This document shows positions 35,191 through 43,809 of a stretch of 64,000 nucleotides of DNA, piece after piece. The position numbers and the translations under genes are program-made. Source of the DNA: JTS-RE37 sp041744575 (GTDB lineage: Bacteria > Bacteroidota > Bacteroidia > Flavobacteriales > Flavobacteriaceae). Each line of letters opens with the position of its first letter. Position 1 is the stretch's first letter. The notes beneath the pieces were generated by a model. It made no database searches and was not told where the DNA came from. It worked only from the letters and a program-made list of their open reading frames with translations. The stretch is taken from NCBI GenBank assembly GCA_041744575.1, contig JBGTKP010000040.1:1-64000 (forward strand), given 5' to 3'.

Positions 35191-36657
35191 ATGGCTGAAA
35201 CATCCTTTGGAAAAATGAAGCACATCACTGATGAGCGTATCAAAAGAATAGAAATGAAGGTAGCCGGATTCCCGGCGAACGCCAGGAAACTTTATATTGA
35301 AAGTTATGGCTGCCAGATGAATTTTTCCGATAGTGAAATTGTCGCGTCCATTCTTGCCGGGGAAGGTTTTACAACCACAGAGTCCCTGGATGATGCAGAC
35401 CTTGTGCTCGTAAATACGTGCTCCATCCGGGATAAAGCCGAGCAAACGGTTCGAAAGCGGCTGGAGAAGTTCAACGCTGTGAAAAAAGAAAGGCCGCATT
35501 TGAAGGTGGGTGTATTGGGGTGCATGGCGGAGCGGTTGAAAAGCCGGTTTCTTGAGGAGGAAAAAATTGTGGACATGGTCGTGGGGCCTGACGCCTATAA
35601 GGATCTTCCCAACCTTGTCCGGGAAATTGACATGGGCAGGAATGCCATGAATGTACTGCTCTCCCGCGACGAGACCTACGGAGACATAGCGCCGGTCCGG
35701 TTGCATACCAATGGCGTATCCGCTTTTGTGACCATTACCAGGGGCTGTGACAATATGTGTACTTTTTGTGTGGTTCCTTTCACCAGAGGCCGCGAAAGAA
35801 GCAGGGATCCCCATTCCATACTGGACGAGGTAACCCAGCTCTGGAACAACGGCTACCGTGAAGTAACGTTACTTGGCCAGAATGTGGACAGTTATCTGTG
35901 GTATGGGGGCGGATTAAAAAAAGAGTATGCAAAAGCTTCCGCGATGCAACAGGCAACGGCATTGAATTTCAGCGGTCTGCTCAATATGGTTGCCATCGCC
36001 CAACCCAGGATGCGTATCCGCTTCTCCACTTCCAATCCTCAGGATATGACCCTGGAAGTCATTGAAACCATGGCCAGACATAAAAATATCTGCAATTATA
36101 TCCATCTTCCGGTACAAAGCGGAAGTGATCGGATCCTGAAAGCCATGAACCGCCTGCATACAAGGGAGGATTACTTCCGATTAATAGATCATATCCGTCG
36201 GATCATCCCGGATTGTGCCATCAGCCAGGATATGATCAGCGGATTTCCCACCGAGTCAGAGCAGGATCATCAGGATACACTGACATTGATGGACTATGTA
36301 AAATATGATTTCGGATTTATGTTCGCCTATTCCGAAAGGCCCGGAACCACGGCTGCAAGAAAACTAAAGGATGATGTTTCGCAGGATGTCAAGAAGCGGA
36401 GGCTCGGTGAAATTATTGCCAGACAGAGGGAGCACAGTCTTTACAGGACCAGGCAGCACCTTGGTAAGGTGGAAGAAGTCCTGATCGAAGGGCCTTCAAA
36501 AAAATCGGAGAACGAATGGATGGGACGGAATTCCCAGAACACCGTGGTCGTATTTCCAAAGGAAGAATACCGCAAAGGAGACTTTGTTATGGTTCACATC
36601 CGCGACTGTACATCGGCTACCCTGCAAGGAAAAGCGATCGGTCATTCCAAACAGTAA
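35191..36657 (+). CDS. miaB: tRNA-2-methylthio-N6-dimethylallyladenosine synthase
   Basis: 488 residues. The N-terminal UPF0004 domain has its cluster cysteines (ESYGCQMNFSDSE, LVNTCSIRDKAE, VLGCMAERL). The radical SAM motif is GCDNMCTFCVVPFTRG (CxxxCxxC), and a C-terminal TRAM domain ends with the ATLQGKAIG block. It methylthiolates i6A37 in tRNAs reading U-starting codons, using two iron-sulfur clusters. The order miaB, sigma-54 activator, lptE, TPR, secG suggests one transcription unit; the next start is only 5 nt past its stop. Confidence 0.96.
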   Translation: MAETSFGKMKHITDERIKRIEMKVAGFPANARKLYIESYGCQMNFSDSEIVASILAGEGFTTTESLDDADLVLVNTCSIRDKAEQTVRKRLEKFNAVKKERPHLKVGVLGCMAERLKSRFLEEEKIVDMVVGPDAYKDLPNLVREIDMGRNAMNVLLSRDETYGDIAPVRLHTNGVSAFVTITRGCDNMCTFCVVPFTRGRERSRDPHSILDEVTQLWNNGYREVTLLGQNVDSYLWYGGGLKKEYAKASAMQQATALNFSGLLNMVAIAQPRMRIRFSTSNPQDMTLEVIETMARHKNICNYIHLPVQSGSDRILKAMNRLHTREDYFRLIDHIRRIIPDCAISQDMISGFPTESEQDHQDTLTLMDYVKYDFGFMFAYSERPGTTAARKLKDDVSQDVKKRRLGEIIARQREHSLYRTRQHLGKVEEVLIEGPSKKSENEWMGRNSQNTVVVFPKEEYRKGDFVMVHIRDCTSATLQGKAIGHSKQ

Positions 36658-36662
36658 TACAC

Positions 36663-37931
36663 ATGGATAATGTACATGCAATAAAGCAGCGGTTTGAGCT
36701 CATCGGGAACGACCCCAAACTGAACCGTGCCCTTGAAAAAGCGATACAGGTTGCGGCGACGGATATCTCCGTACTTGTCACCGGGGAAAGCGGCGTGGGA
36801 AAGGAGGCCGTGCCCAAGATCATTCACGGCCTTTCACACAGGAAGCACGCCAGGTACATTGCAGTGAACTGTGGTGCCATTCCGGAAGGAACCATAGACA
36901 GTGAATTGTTCGGCCATGAAAAGGGATCATTTACCGGGGCAACACAGACAAGAAGCGGCTATTTTGAAGTAGCAGACGGGGGCACTATTTTTCTTGATGA
37001 AGTCGGAGAACTTCCACTGACCACCCAGGTGCGTTTGTTACGGGTCCTTGAAAACGGGGAATTCCTGAAGGTGGGCTCTTCCCAGGTTCAAAAAACAAAT
37101 GTCCGCATTGTAGCGGCCACCAATCTGAAAATGGCTGACGCCATCCAGAAGGGAAAATTTCGCGAAGATCTCTACTATCGTTTAAGTACAGTCGAAATCC
37201 ACCTGCCCCCCCTCAGGGACCGGAAGGAGGACATTCATCTGCTCTTTCGCAAATTCGCTTCGGATTTCGGGCAGAAATATAAAATGCCGACCATCCGGCT
37301 GGAGGACAATGCCACCCAATTGCTGATTAAATACCGATGGCCTGGAAACATCAGGCAGTTGAGAAATGTGGCCGAACAGATTTCGGTGCTTGAGGAAGGC
37401 AGGAATATCAGTCTGGAAAAACTCAATACGTATCTGCCCCACAGCGCAGATTCCAATCTGCCTGCGGTCATTGAAAAAGAGCGCAAGGGCGGGGACTTCA
37501 GCAACGAGAGGGAGATACTTTACAAGGTACTGTTTGACATGAAAGGGGATTTGAACGACCTTAAGAAACTGACCCTGGAATTATTGAAATCCAACGACAG
37601 CGAAAAAGTACAGGAAGAGCATGAACATCTTATCCGGAAAATTTATGGCAGCAACGGAGAGGAAGAGGAAACCGAGGAAGCCACTTTTCCACTGGAAGCA
37701 TTGCCCCTGCCCGCATCGAGGAAAGAAAATCCGTCTCCTGTGATCACAGAGGATAAATACCATTTTGCTGAAGAAATACAGGAAGAAGAAACACTCTCCC
37801 TTCAGGAAAAAGAAATAGAATTGATTAAAAAATCCCTGGGCAGGAACAGAGGAAAACGCAAAGCCGCTGCAGCCGAACTGGGTATCTCCGAACGGACTTT
37901 GTACCGGAAAATCAAGCAGTATGATCTTTAA
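36663..37931 (+). CDS. Sigma-54 interacting transcriptional activator (bEBP) without receiver domain
   Basis: 422 residues from the ATG at 36663 (MDNVHAIKQRFELIG), which follows the miaB stop directly; the longer upstream frame overlaps miaB and is not needed. The AAA+ domain shows Walker A GESGVGKE, a sigma-54 contact loop GSFTGA (usual GAFTGA), Walker B TIFLDEVGELP, and the arginine region. After an acidic linker (about 330-370) a Fis-type helix-turn-helix closes the protein (RKAAAAELGISERTLYRKIKQ). No N-terminal sensory domain exists, so activity may be controlled by level or by partners. A sigma-54-like promoter lies 2 kb downstream before groES. Confidence 0.92.
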   Translation: MDNVHAIKQRFELIGNDPKLNRALEKAIQVAATDISVLVTGESGVGKEAVPKIIHGLSHRKHARYIAVNCGAIPEGTIDSELFGHEKGSFTGATQTRSGYFEVADGGTIFLDEVGELPLTTQVRLLRVLENGEFLKVGSSQVQKTNVRIVAATNLKMADAIQKGKFREDLYYRLSTVEIHLPPLRDRKEDIHLLFRKFASDFGQKYKMPTIRLEDNATQLLIKYRWPGNIRQLRNVAEQISVLEEGRNISLEKLNTYLPHSADSNLPAVIEKERKGGDFSNEREILYKVLFDMKGDLNDLKKLTLELLKSNDSEKVQEEHEHLIRKIYGSNGEEEETEEATFPLEALPLPASRKENPSPVITEDKYHFAEEIQEEETLSLQEKEIELIKKSLGRNRGKRKAAAAELGISERTLYRKIKQYDL

Positions 37932-38039
37932 TGGACTGGTGTTGGTGCAGGGCCTGATAAGGTTTGGCATTTTACCATATTCTGTTATCTTTACTGGCCT
38001 GCTTTTCTCCAGGTTGATCATAGATTCAGAGAATACATT

Positions 38040-38558
38040 TTGAAAAAACGATACCGTGCCCTTTGTCTGCTTTTACTCACCCTGGTACCAACGGGGTGTG
38101 GGGTCTATAATTTTACCGGGGGTGACGTGGGTACCGCTACCACTTTTCAGGTAAGTTATTTTCAGAACTACGCTTCCCAAAGTCCGGGCTCCACCTTTGA
38201 CCCGGGGCTTGACAGGGACTTTACCCTTGCGCTTCAGGATATTATCCTGAACCAGACCAGCCTGGATCTGGTCACCACGAATGGAGACCTGCTTTATGAG
38301 GGAGAGATCGTAGAATACCGCGTTTCTCCCATGACTGCTACTGCAGAACAGCGGGCGGCGCAGAACCGACTGACTATAGGAGTGAATGTGCGTTTTTTTA
38401 ACCGCACAAAGGAGGATGCAGATTTTGAGGAACGCTTTTCCTTTTTCTTTGACTACCCGGCTGAATCGCAACTGGCCTCTGTAAGGGATGAAGCCCATCA
38501 GCTTATTTTTGAACGTATCAACCAGGATATTTTTAACAGGTCGCTGGCCGACTGGTAA
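38040..38558 (+). CDS. lptE: LPS assembly lipoprotein LptE
   Basis: 172 residues starting at a TTG (38040); no in-frame ATG is available before the signal, so this alternative start is probably real. The signal ends at a lipobox (LLTLVPTGCGVYNFTG, Cys20), and the YNFTGG-like motif next to the Cys is typical of Bacteroidota LptE. The domain is a mixed alpha/beta fold that plugs the LptD barrel. It follows the sigma-54 activator by 108 nt and precedes the TPR gene by 3 nt, the arrangement usual in Flavobacteriia. Confidence 0.88.
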   Translation: MKKRYRALCLLLLTLVPTGCGVYNFTGGDVGTATTFQVSYFQNYASQSPGSTFDPGLDRDFTLALQDIILNQTSLDLVTTNGDLLYEGEIVEYRVSPMTATAEQRAAQNRLTIGVNVRFFNRTKEDADFEERFSFFFDYPAESQLASVRDEAHQLIFERINQDIFNRSLADW

Positions 38559-38561
38559 CCT

Positions 38562-39491
38562 ATGAATATTTCGGATTTCACATACCTGTTACAACATCCC
38601 TCGAAAGTAGTGGATCCGACCCAGACGAGGCAACTGGAAGAGATTCTTGCGGACTATCCTTATTTTCAGGCGGCACGGGCCTTACATCTGAAAGGGCTGC
38701 ACAACCTCAACAGTTTTAAATACAATAACGCGCTCAAGGTGACGGCGGCCTATACCACAGACCGGGATATCCTCTTCGATTTTATTACCTCCGCGGACTT
38801 CCCGCAGAACGCCATAGCCGATACCATATCGGGCAAGACGCCCCTTAAGGATACAGAAATCATTTCTGAAGAAGTTGTGGCCGAGCCGAAAAAGGATCGT
38901 AGTATGATAGCAGAATCGGATGATGAACCCCTTCCCAGATCAGTTCGCGATGCGGATGCGATTCTTGACCCTTCGCTCTTCTCGTCCAAGGATCCAAAAG
39001 TGGATAAGGATATTGCCCGGGCTAAAAAAAAAACAGTTGAAGACGCACTTGAACTGGGAAAGCCGTTACAATTCACAAAAAAAGAAAAATACTCTTTCGG
39101 CGAATGGCTGCAGCTGACCAACCTCAAGACCGGAAATAAAAAAGGCAGTAGTTCAAACCCGGCTTTGCAACCGCCTAAAGAAATCCATTTCCCAATAGAA
39201 GAAGAAGCCAGGCATAAGAAATTTGAACTTATTGACCGGTTCATTGCAACCAATCCAAAGTTGGTTGCTGATCAAAACAGAACCGCGCCAGACCCCTTAA
39301 AGGATAATGCCAAACTGGATGGTAATGAGCTGATGACAGAAACATTGGCCAAGGTTTACCTGGAGCAAAAAAAGTTTAAAAAGGCAATTCAGGCATACCG
39401 GATTTTAAGTTTGAAATATCCGGAAAAAAGTGGTTTCTTTGCGGACCGAATTAAGGCAGTAGAGAAACTGCAGCAAGAAAATACACAATAA
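38562..39491 (+). CDS. Tetratricopeptide-repeat protein, lptE-secG operon
   Basis: 309 residues. The N-terminal part is helical (FTYLLQHPSKVVDPTQTRQLEEILADYPYFQAARALHLKGL). The middle is charged and low complexity, and the C-terminus has a TPR pair (MTETLAKVYLEQKKFKKAIQAYRILSLKYPEKSGFFADRIKAVEKL). There is no signal peptide, so it is cytoplasmic. It probably acts as a protein-interaction scaffold; the role is unknown. Its stop is adjacent to the secG ATG (0 nt gap), and lptE ends 3 nt before it. Confidence 0.85.
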   Translation: MNISDFTYLLQHPSKVVDPTQTRQLEEILADYPYFQAARALHLKGLHNLNSFKYNNALKVTAAYTTDRDILFDFITSADFPQNAIADTISGKTPLKDTEIISEEVVAEPKKDRSMIAESDDEPLPRSVRDADAILDPSLFSSKDPKVDKDIARAKKKTVEDALELGKPLQFTKKEKYSFGEWLQLTNLKTGNKKGSSSNPALQPPKEIHFPIEEEARHKKFELIDRFIATNPKLVADQNRTAPDPLKDNAKLDGNELMTETLAKVYLEQKKFKKAIQAYRILSLKYPEKSGFFADRIKAVEKLQQENTQ

Positions 39492-39863
39492 ATGAGTCTT
39501 TTTTCCATATTTCTCATCCTGATTATCGTTGTTTGCCTGCTCCTCGTGCTGGTAGTAATGGTTCAAAATCCAAAAGGGGGTGGGTTATCCTCTTCATTTG
39601 GAGGAGGTGGAACACAAGTGGTTGGGGGCGTGAAAAAGACCGGAGACTTTTTGGATAAAAGTACCTGGACCCTTGCTACCTTTTTAATCGTTTTAATATT
39701 ACTATCCAATGTTGCACTGAAGGGAAATTTCGGATCGGCGGATTCAAAACTGCTTGATGGAGACGGAGTGGAAACCACGGTTCCTGAAACAGTCCCCGAA
39801 GAAGTTCCGGAAGAAGTTCCTTCAGCCGAAAGCAACAACCCACAAGCAGATTCTGTGCAGTAA
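39492..39863 (+). CDS. secG: Preprotein translocase subunit SecG
   Basis: 123 residues. Two membrane helices (SIFLILIIVVCLLLVLVVMVQNPKGGGL and STWTLATFLIVLILLSNVAL) flank the conserved QNPKGGGLSSSFGGGGTQVVGG loop, which identifies SecG. An acidic Pro/Glu-rich tail (TVPETVPEEVPEEVPS) extends the C-terminus, a common Bacteroidota feature. It assists SecYE-driven export. It is the last gene of the miaB-lptE operon; a hairpin follows. Confidence 0.94.
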   Translation: MSLFSIFLILIIVVCLLLVLVVMVQNPKGGGLSSSFGGGGTQVVGGVKKTGDFLDKSTWTLATFLIVLILLSNVALKGNFGSADSKLLDGDGVETTVPETVPEEVPEEVPSAESNNPQADSVQ

Positions 39864-39886
39864 ATACGGACAGACCCATAGCAAAG

Positions 39887-39916
39887 TGCCGGCATGAGTG
39901 ACAAGCTGGCATTTTT
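39887..39916 (+). terminator. Probable terminator after secG (or upstream site for groES)
   Basis: TGCCGGC (39887-39893) pairs with GCTGGCA (39905-39911) with one mismatch, an 11-nt loop and a following TTTTT. This looks like an operon terminator. The same inverted repeat is also centred about 47 nt upstream of the sigma-54-like -24 box, so an activator-binding role cannot be excluded. Confidence 0.5.
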
Positions 39917-39945
39917 GATTATACAAAATGTCAGTTTTTGAGCAA

Positions 39946-39961
39946 TGGCACACTTTCTGCT
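39946..39961 (+). promoter_or_regulatory. Sigma-54-type (-24/-12) promoter of groESL
   Basis: The 16-mer TGGCACACTTTCTGCT fits the sigma-54 consensus TGGCACG-N4-TTGCW with the exact spacing. It differs only at position 7 (A for G) and position 12 (C for T). Transcription would start near 39973, about 28 nt before groES. No TAnnTTTG box was seen in the interval. Confidence 0.55.
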
Positions 39962-40000
39962 TAGTAGAACCTTGAATTTTAAAACTAAAATAACATCAAT

Positions 40001-40279
40001 ATGGCAAAAGTAAACATCAAACCATTGGCGGACCGGGTACTGATTGAACCTATGGCAGCCGAGACTAAAACAGCATCCGGTATTTATATTCCAGACACCG
40101 CAAAAGAAAAACCTCAAAAAGGCAAAGTAGTTGCTGTCGGGCCTGGCACCAAGGATGACAAGGTAACCGTTAAGGTTGGGGATACTGTGCTTTATGGTAA
40201 GTATTCAGGTACCGAATTAAAATTCAGCGGAAAGGATTATCTGATGATGAGGGAAACCGATATTCTGGCGATCATCTGA
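40001..40279 (+). CDS. groES: Co-chaperonin GroES
   Basis: 92 residues. The family landmarks are intact: IKPLADRVLIEP at the start, the mobile loop ETKTASGIYIPDTAKEKPQKG, and the closing SGKDYLMMRETDILAII. It caps GroEL and controls its folding cycle. It lies 119 nt upstream of groEL, and a sigma-54-like promoter precedes it. Confidence 0.97.
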   Translation: MAKVNIKPLADRVLIEPMAAETKTASGIYIPDTAKEKPQKGKVVAVGPGTKDDKVTVKVGDTVLYGKYSGTELKFSGKDYLMMRETDILAII

Positions 40280-40398
40280 AAATTTGCTTTCGATCCCGCG
40301 ATAAAGGGATCCGATCCTTTTCCTTTGACTTTTCAGGGAATACGGATTATTAATGATTAAGGTTAGGATAGTTAAGATTAAAATATAAAAATAAAAAT

Positions 40399-42030
40399 AT
40401 GGCAAAAGACATAAAATTTGATATTGACGCAAGAGACGGACTTCGCAGAGGAGTTGATGCATTGGCCAATGCGGTAAAGGTAACATTGGGCCCAAAAGGC
40501 AGAAACGTTATTATTAGCAAGTCTTTCGGGGCCCCGATGGTCACAAAGGACGGGGTCACTGTAGCCAAGGACATTGAACTTGCTGACCCGTTGGAAAATA
40601 TGGGAGCACAGATGGTTAAGGAGGTTGCCTCCAAAACAAATGACCTTGCTGGTGATGGGACTACAACAGCTACCGTACTTGCACAGGCCATCGTGAAGGA
40701 AGGCCTGAAAAACGTTGCCGCCGGAGCCAATCCGATGGATCTTAAAAGAGGAATCGACAAAGCGGTGCAGGCCATTGTCAGTGACCTTGCGAAGCAGGCT
40801 AAAAAAGTAGGGGATTCTTCAGAAAAAATAAAGCAGGTAGCCTCCATTTCCTCTAACAACGATGAAACAATAGGGGAACTGATCGCACAGGCATTCGGGA
40901 AAGTTGGTAAGGAAGGTGTAATCACCGTGGAAGAAGCCAAAGGTACAGACACCTATGTGGATGTGGTTGAAGGAATGCAGTTTGACCGCGGATATCTATC
41001 ACCTTATTTTGTGACCGACTCGGAAAAAATGACAGCCAATCTGGAAAATCCTTATATCCTTTTATACGATAAGAAAATTTCCACAATGAAGGATCTGCTT
41101 CCCGTACTTGAACCGGTTGCTCAATCCGGCAAGCCACTGCTTATCATCTCCGAAGATGTGGATGGAGAAGCCCTGGCAACTCTTGTTGTAAACAAATTAA
41201 GAGGTTCTTTGAAAATCGCCGCAGTTAAGGCGCCTGGTTTCGGAGACAGGAGAAAGGCCATGCTCGAAGATATCGCCATCCTGACCAAGGGTACTGTGAT
41301 TGCAGAGGAAAGAGGATTTACTTTGGAAAACGCAACCATTGATATGCTGGGAACCTGCGAAAAGGTAACCATTGACAAAGATAATACGACTATTGTGAAT
41401 GGTGCCGGATCTGCGAAGGAGATCAAGGCAAGAGTAAGCCAGATCAAATCACAGATTGAGACCACAACTTCTGATTATGATAAAGAGAAGTTGCAGGAGC
41501 GCCTCGCTAAATTATCCGGGGGAGTAGCTGTATTATATGTAGGTGCTGCATCCGAAGTTGAAATGAAGGAGAAAAAGGACCGCGTGGATGACGCCCTGCA
41601 CGCTACAAGAGCCGCCGTTGAGGAAGGAATTGTTGCCGGTGGGGGTGTGGCATTTATAAGATCCAAAGCTTCACTTTCCAAAGTAAAATGCGAGAATGCG
41701 GATGAAGAAACCGGACTGCAGATCGTTGCCAGGGCCATCGAAGCTCCGCTGAGGACGATCGTTGAGAATGCCGGTGGCGAAGGATCGGTTGTAGCTGCTA
41801 AAGTACTTGACGGAAAAGGGGACTACGGCTATGACGCAAAATCTGAAAAATATGTGGACATGCTGAAAGCAGGAATCATTGATCCCGCCAAGGTAACCCG
41901 TATTGCACTGGAAAACGCAGCGTCAGTGGCAGGAATGATCCTGACCACCGAATGCGCCCTCACTGATATTAAGGAAGATTCCCCTTCAGGCCCTCCAATG
42001 GGTGGAGGAGGTATGCCCGGAATGATGTAA
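40399..42030 (+). CDS. groEL: Chaperonin GroEL
   Basis: 543 residues. Diagnostic blocks are VTLGPKGRNVIISKSFGAPMVTKDGVTVAKDIEL, the GDGTTTATVLA ATP site, the signature AAVEEGIVAGGGVA, and a C-terminal GGGGMPGMM tail. It forms the double-ring ATP-driven folding chamber with GroES. It is followed by a clear terminator. The long reverse frame at 40350-40952 is only a shadow. Confidence 0.98.
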   Translation: MAKDIKFDIDARDGLRRGVDALANAVKVTLGPKGRNVIISKSFGAPMVTKDGVTVAKDIELADPLENMGAQMVKEVASKTNDLAGDGTTTATVLAQAIVKEGLKNVAAGANPMDLKRGIDKAVQAIVSDLAKQAKKVGDSSEKIKQVASISSNNDETIGELIAQAFGKVGKEGVITVEEAKGTDTYVDVVEGMQFDRGYLSPYFVTDSEKMTANLENPYILLYDKKISTMKDLLPVLEPVAQSGKPLLIISEDVDGEALATLVVNKLRGSLKIAAVKAPGFGDRRKAMLEDIAILTKGTVIAEERGFTLENATIDMLGTCEKVTIDKDNTTIVNGAGSAKEIKARVSQIKSQIETTTSDYDKEKLQERLAKLSGGVAVLYVGAASEVEMKEKKDRVDDALHATRAAVEEGIVAGGGVAFIRSKASLSKVKCENADEETGLQIVARAIEAPLRTIVENAGGEGSVVAAKVLDGKGDYGYDAKSEKYVDMLKAGIIDPAKVTRIALENAASVAGMILTTECALTDIKEDSPSGPPMGGGGMPGMM

Positions 42031-42076
42031 TCCGGCACCGGTAATTTTTATTGAGGATCTCTGAGATCCGTTTGAC

Positions 42077-42110
42077 AACCGCTCATGATCCGTCATGGGC
42101 GGTTCTTTTT
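42077..42110 (+). terminator. Rho-independent terminator of groESL
   Basis: Twelve-base arms AACCGCTCATGA / TCATGGGCGGTT (one mismatch) flank TCCG and are followed by CTTTTT, 46 nt past the groEL stop. Confidence 0.8.
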
Positions 42111-42261
42111 AAGGGTAAGATCATAGTATCGGTTCCGCGATCATAACATTCCCTGAATGGCGTAGTCGGAATTCCTTCTGCCCATTTTAAGGACATAAAT
42201 TATACGTTATACAATTTCTTAAATCATGTCCGGGTCGTGGTAGCATACACCAAAAAAAGGC

Positions 42262-42291
42262 CATAAAAAAAACCACCCGTTGAGGTGGTTT
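42262..42291 (-). terminator. Rho-independent terminator of the H1-like gene
   Basis: 8-bp arms AAACCACC / GGTGGTTT (42270-42277 and 42284-42291) are followed on the minus strand by a T-run of eight, 42 nt beyond the stop at 42333. Confidence 0.8.
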
Positions 42292-42332
42292 CTGAATTTT
42301 TTGTTTTGAAAAGTCACTCTCCTCGCGGAGAA

Positions 42333-42581
42333 TTACTTTTTCCTTGCGGAGGTCTTGGCAGCTTTTTTTGGAGCCGCTTTTTTCGCTGCAGTTTTTGGAG
42401 CTGCTTTTTTAGGAGCTGATTTTTTAGGCGCCGCTTTTTTGGCAGCGGCCTTCTTAGGAGCAGCTTTCTTAGCAGCTGCTTTTGGAGCAGCTTTCTTAGC
42501 AGCCTTTTTCGGAGCCGCCTTTTTTGCAGCCGCCTTTGGAGCTGCCTTCTTTGCAGGTTTACCTGCTGTTGTTTTTGCCAT
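42333..42581 (-). CDS. Histone H1-like Lys/Ala-rich protein
   Basis: 82 residues made almost wholly of KKAAPK-type repeats (Lys, Ala, Pro) and ending SARKK. It resembles the C-terminal tails of histone H1 and the H1-like nucleoid proteins of some bacteria. It should bind DNA non-specifically or contribute to nucleoid compaction. The coding case rests on strong start context, a -7 box at 42647-42654 and a clean terminator, because low-complexity frames can be misleading; the mirror frame on the other strand (Ala/Phe repeats) is a shadow of the same repeats. Confidence 0.8.
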   Translation of the reverse strand: MAKTTAGKPAKKAAPKAAAKKAAPKKAAKKAAPKAAAKKAAPKKAAAKKAAPKKSAPKKAAPKTAAKKAAPKKAAKTSARKK

Positions 42582-42890
42582 GATTTTGAAATTTAAAAAA
42601 GGTTTAATTATTTCTAACTTATTTCGTTTTACTTCTTAAGTTAATTCAAAATTAACATTAAAGATGATAAATAAACGATGATTCGCGCATATTATTACAT
42701 ACCCTTCATTTCAGAAATTATAATCCTGCTTTTTTATTATGATGAAATCAGACCTTATTTTATAGACACGGCATGCCAATAAAAGACGTCGGTCGAAAAT
42801 GAAATAGGAATCTGAGGGAGAGGTCGTAGCCTTCTTTCTAAGATAAAACTACTGCATTGACTTATATAAGTAAACAGAAATTGTCAATGT
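42582..42890. other. AT-rich intergenic stretch
   Basis: 309 bases between the H1-like gene and the beta-propeller lipoprotein gene. Apart from the -7 box at 42647-42654 and a GTTAATTTTGAATTAAC near-palindrome around it, I see no gene, RNA or strong hairpin. Confidence 0.4.
42647..42654 (-). promoter_or_regulatory. Possible -7 box of the H1-like gene
   Basis: The minus strand reads TAATTTTG, matching TAnnTTTG, inside the inverted repeat GTTAATTTTGAATTAAC. No TTG lies at the -33 distance. The implied leader is about 60 nt. Confidence 0.4.
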
Positions 42891-43724
42891 TTACTGGGGT
42901 TGGGACTGCAATTCCCCGAGATGATAGGTGGTTAATTTTCCGGAAGCGTAGTTGATGATCAGCAATTTTTCATCTTTGATAAGCATATCTGTAGGCTTCT
43001 CTATCCCTTCGTTCAATGTCTGTTTGAAACGCCCCTCTCTGTCAAAAACGAGGACGCGATTATTTTCAAAATCGGTTACAAAAACTTCCGTGGCCGAAAC
43101 ATAAATTCCCGTAGCAGCATTTATTTTTTGTTCCTCACCGAATTTTTTTACGAAGATTCCTTGCTTGTCAAATACCTGCACCCTATTATTGTACGCATCG
43201 GCTACCCAGATATTGTCTTCTGTGATCTGCACATCGGTTGGGTAATAAAACTCACCATCGGATTTTCCCTCCTGACCAAAAACGGACCACTCGGATCCGT
43301 TATTATACAAGATCCGGTTATTGTAAAAATCTGCTATGGCTTTTTCCTTTTTAAAAACGGAAATGCCGGCGGGAGCATCCAGACTATCCGAAACAGATAG
43401 GGATTTCATTTCTCCGGAACCTATGATCGCGATCGAATCCCTGCCGTATTGAGGAACGAAAAGGGATGTAGCATCGGCAGCAATGTGCATAGGACGATCC
43501 AAAGAATCAATAGTTCCCAGTGTCTTCCCGTTCTCATCGATGTGAACCAGTCGATTCCCGTCGCCATCTGATAACCACAATTCTCCGGAACGAAGGGCTA
43601 TGCCGATGGGGTGCACCCCATCAAGAAGCACTGAATTTTCGAATACCCAGGACTTAGGGGTCTCATTTGTATTACAGGAAATTGCTGCTATGAAAAGGAC
43701 TGAGATGAGGATTGTATATTTCAT
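42891..43724 (-). CDS. NHL-repeat (six-bladed beta-propeller) lipoprotein
   Basis: 277 residues with a lipobox at FIAAISC (Cys17). The mature chain has NHL-type repeats (GELWLSDGDGNRLVHIDENGK, IWVADAYNNRVQVFDKQGIFVKKFG, VFVTDFENNRVLVFDREGRFKQTL) forming a propeller. Such proteins are extracytoplasmic binding or sensing modules. The gene is last in a four-gene neighbourhood with HMA, barrel and HYC_CC_PP genes that together suggest metal handling. A terminator separates it from the HMA gene, so it is probably transcribed separately. Confidence 0.82.
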   Translation of the reverse strand: MKYTILISVLFIAAISCNTNETPKSWVFENSVLLDGVHPIGIALRSGELWLSDGDGNRLVHIDENGKTLGTIDSLDRPMHIAADATSLFVPQYGRDSIAIIGSGEMKSLSVSDSLDAPAGISVFKKEKAIADFYNNRILYNNGSEWSVFGQEGKSDGEFYYPTDVQITEDNIWVADAYNNRVQVFDKQGIFVKKFGEEQKINAATGIYVSATEVFVTDFENNRVLVFDREGRFKQTLNEGIEKPTDMLIKDEKLLIINYASGKLTTYHLGELQSQPQ

Positions 43725-43768
43725 TGAAATGATCTTAATAGTTTCCGGGAAGTTTATTCAAAATAAAA

Positions 43769-43801
43769 TCCTTCCCTTGTGTTTCATTCACAAGGGAAGG
43801 A
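43769..43801 (-). terminator. Rho-independent terminator after the HMA gene
   Basis: 13-bp perfect arms (TCCTTCCCTTGTG / CACAAGGGAAGGA) with a 7-nt loop lie just beyond the stop at 43810. They are followed on the minus strand by TTTTATTTTG. Confidence 0.85.
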
Positions 43802-43809
43802 CTATTCAT

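Noticed and set aside
35185..35814. 209-codon minus-strand frame over miaB
   Set aside because: Antisense of miaB; no recognisable domain.
38750..39253. 167-codon minus-strand frame over the TPR gene
   Set aside because: Ser/Phe-rich shadow with no domain; the plus-strand gene fits the operon perfectly.
40350..40952. 200-codon minus-strand frame over groEL
   Set aside because: Shadow of groEL codon bias; no signal, domain or promoter.
42355..42639. Plus-strand frame of Ala/Phe repeats
   Set aside because: It is the mirror of the Lys/Ala repeats of the minus-strand H1-like gene, which has a promoter-like box and a terminator.
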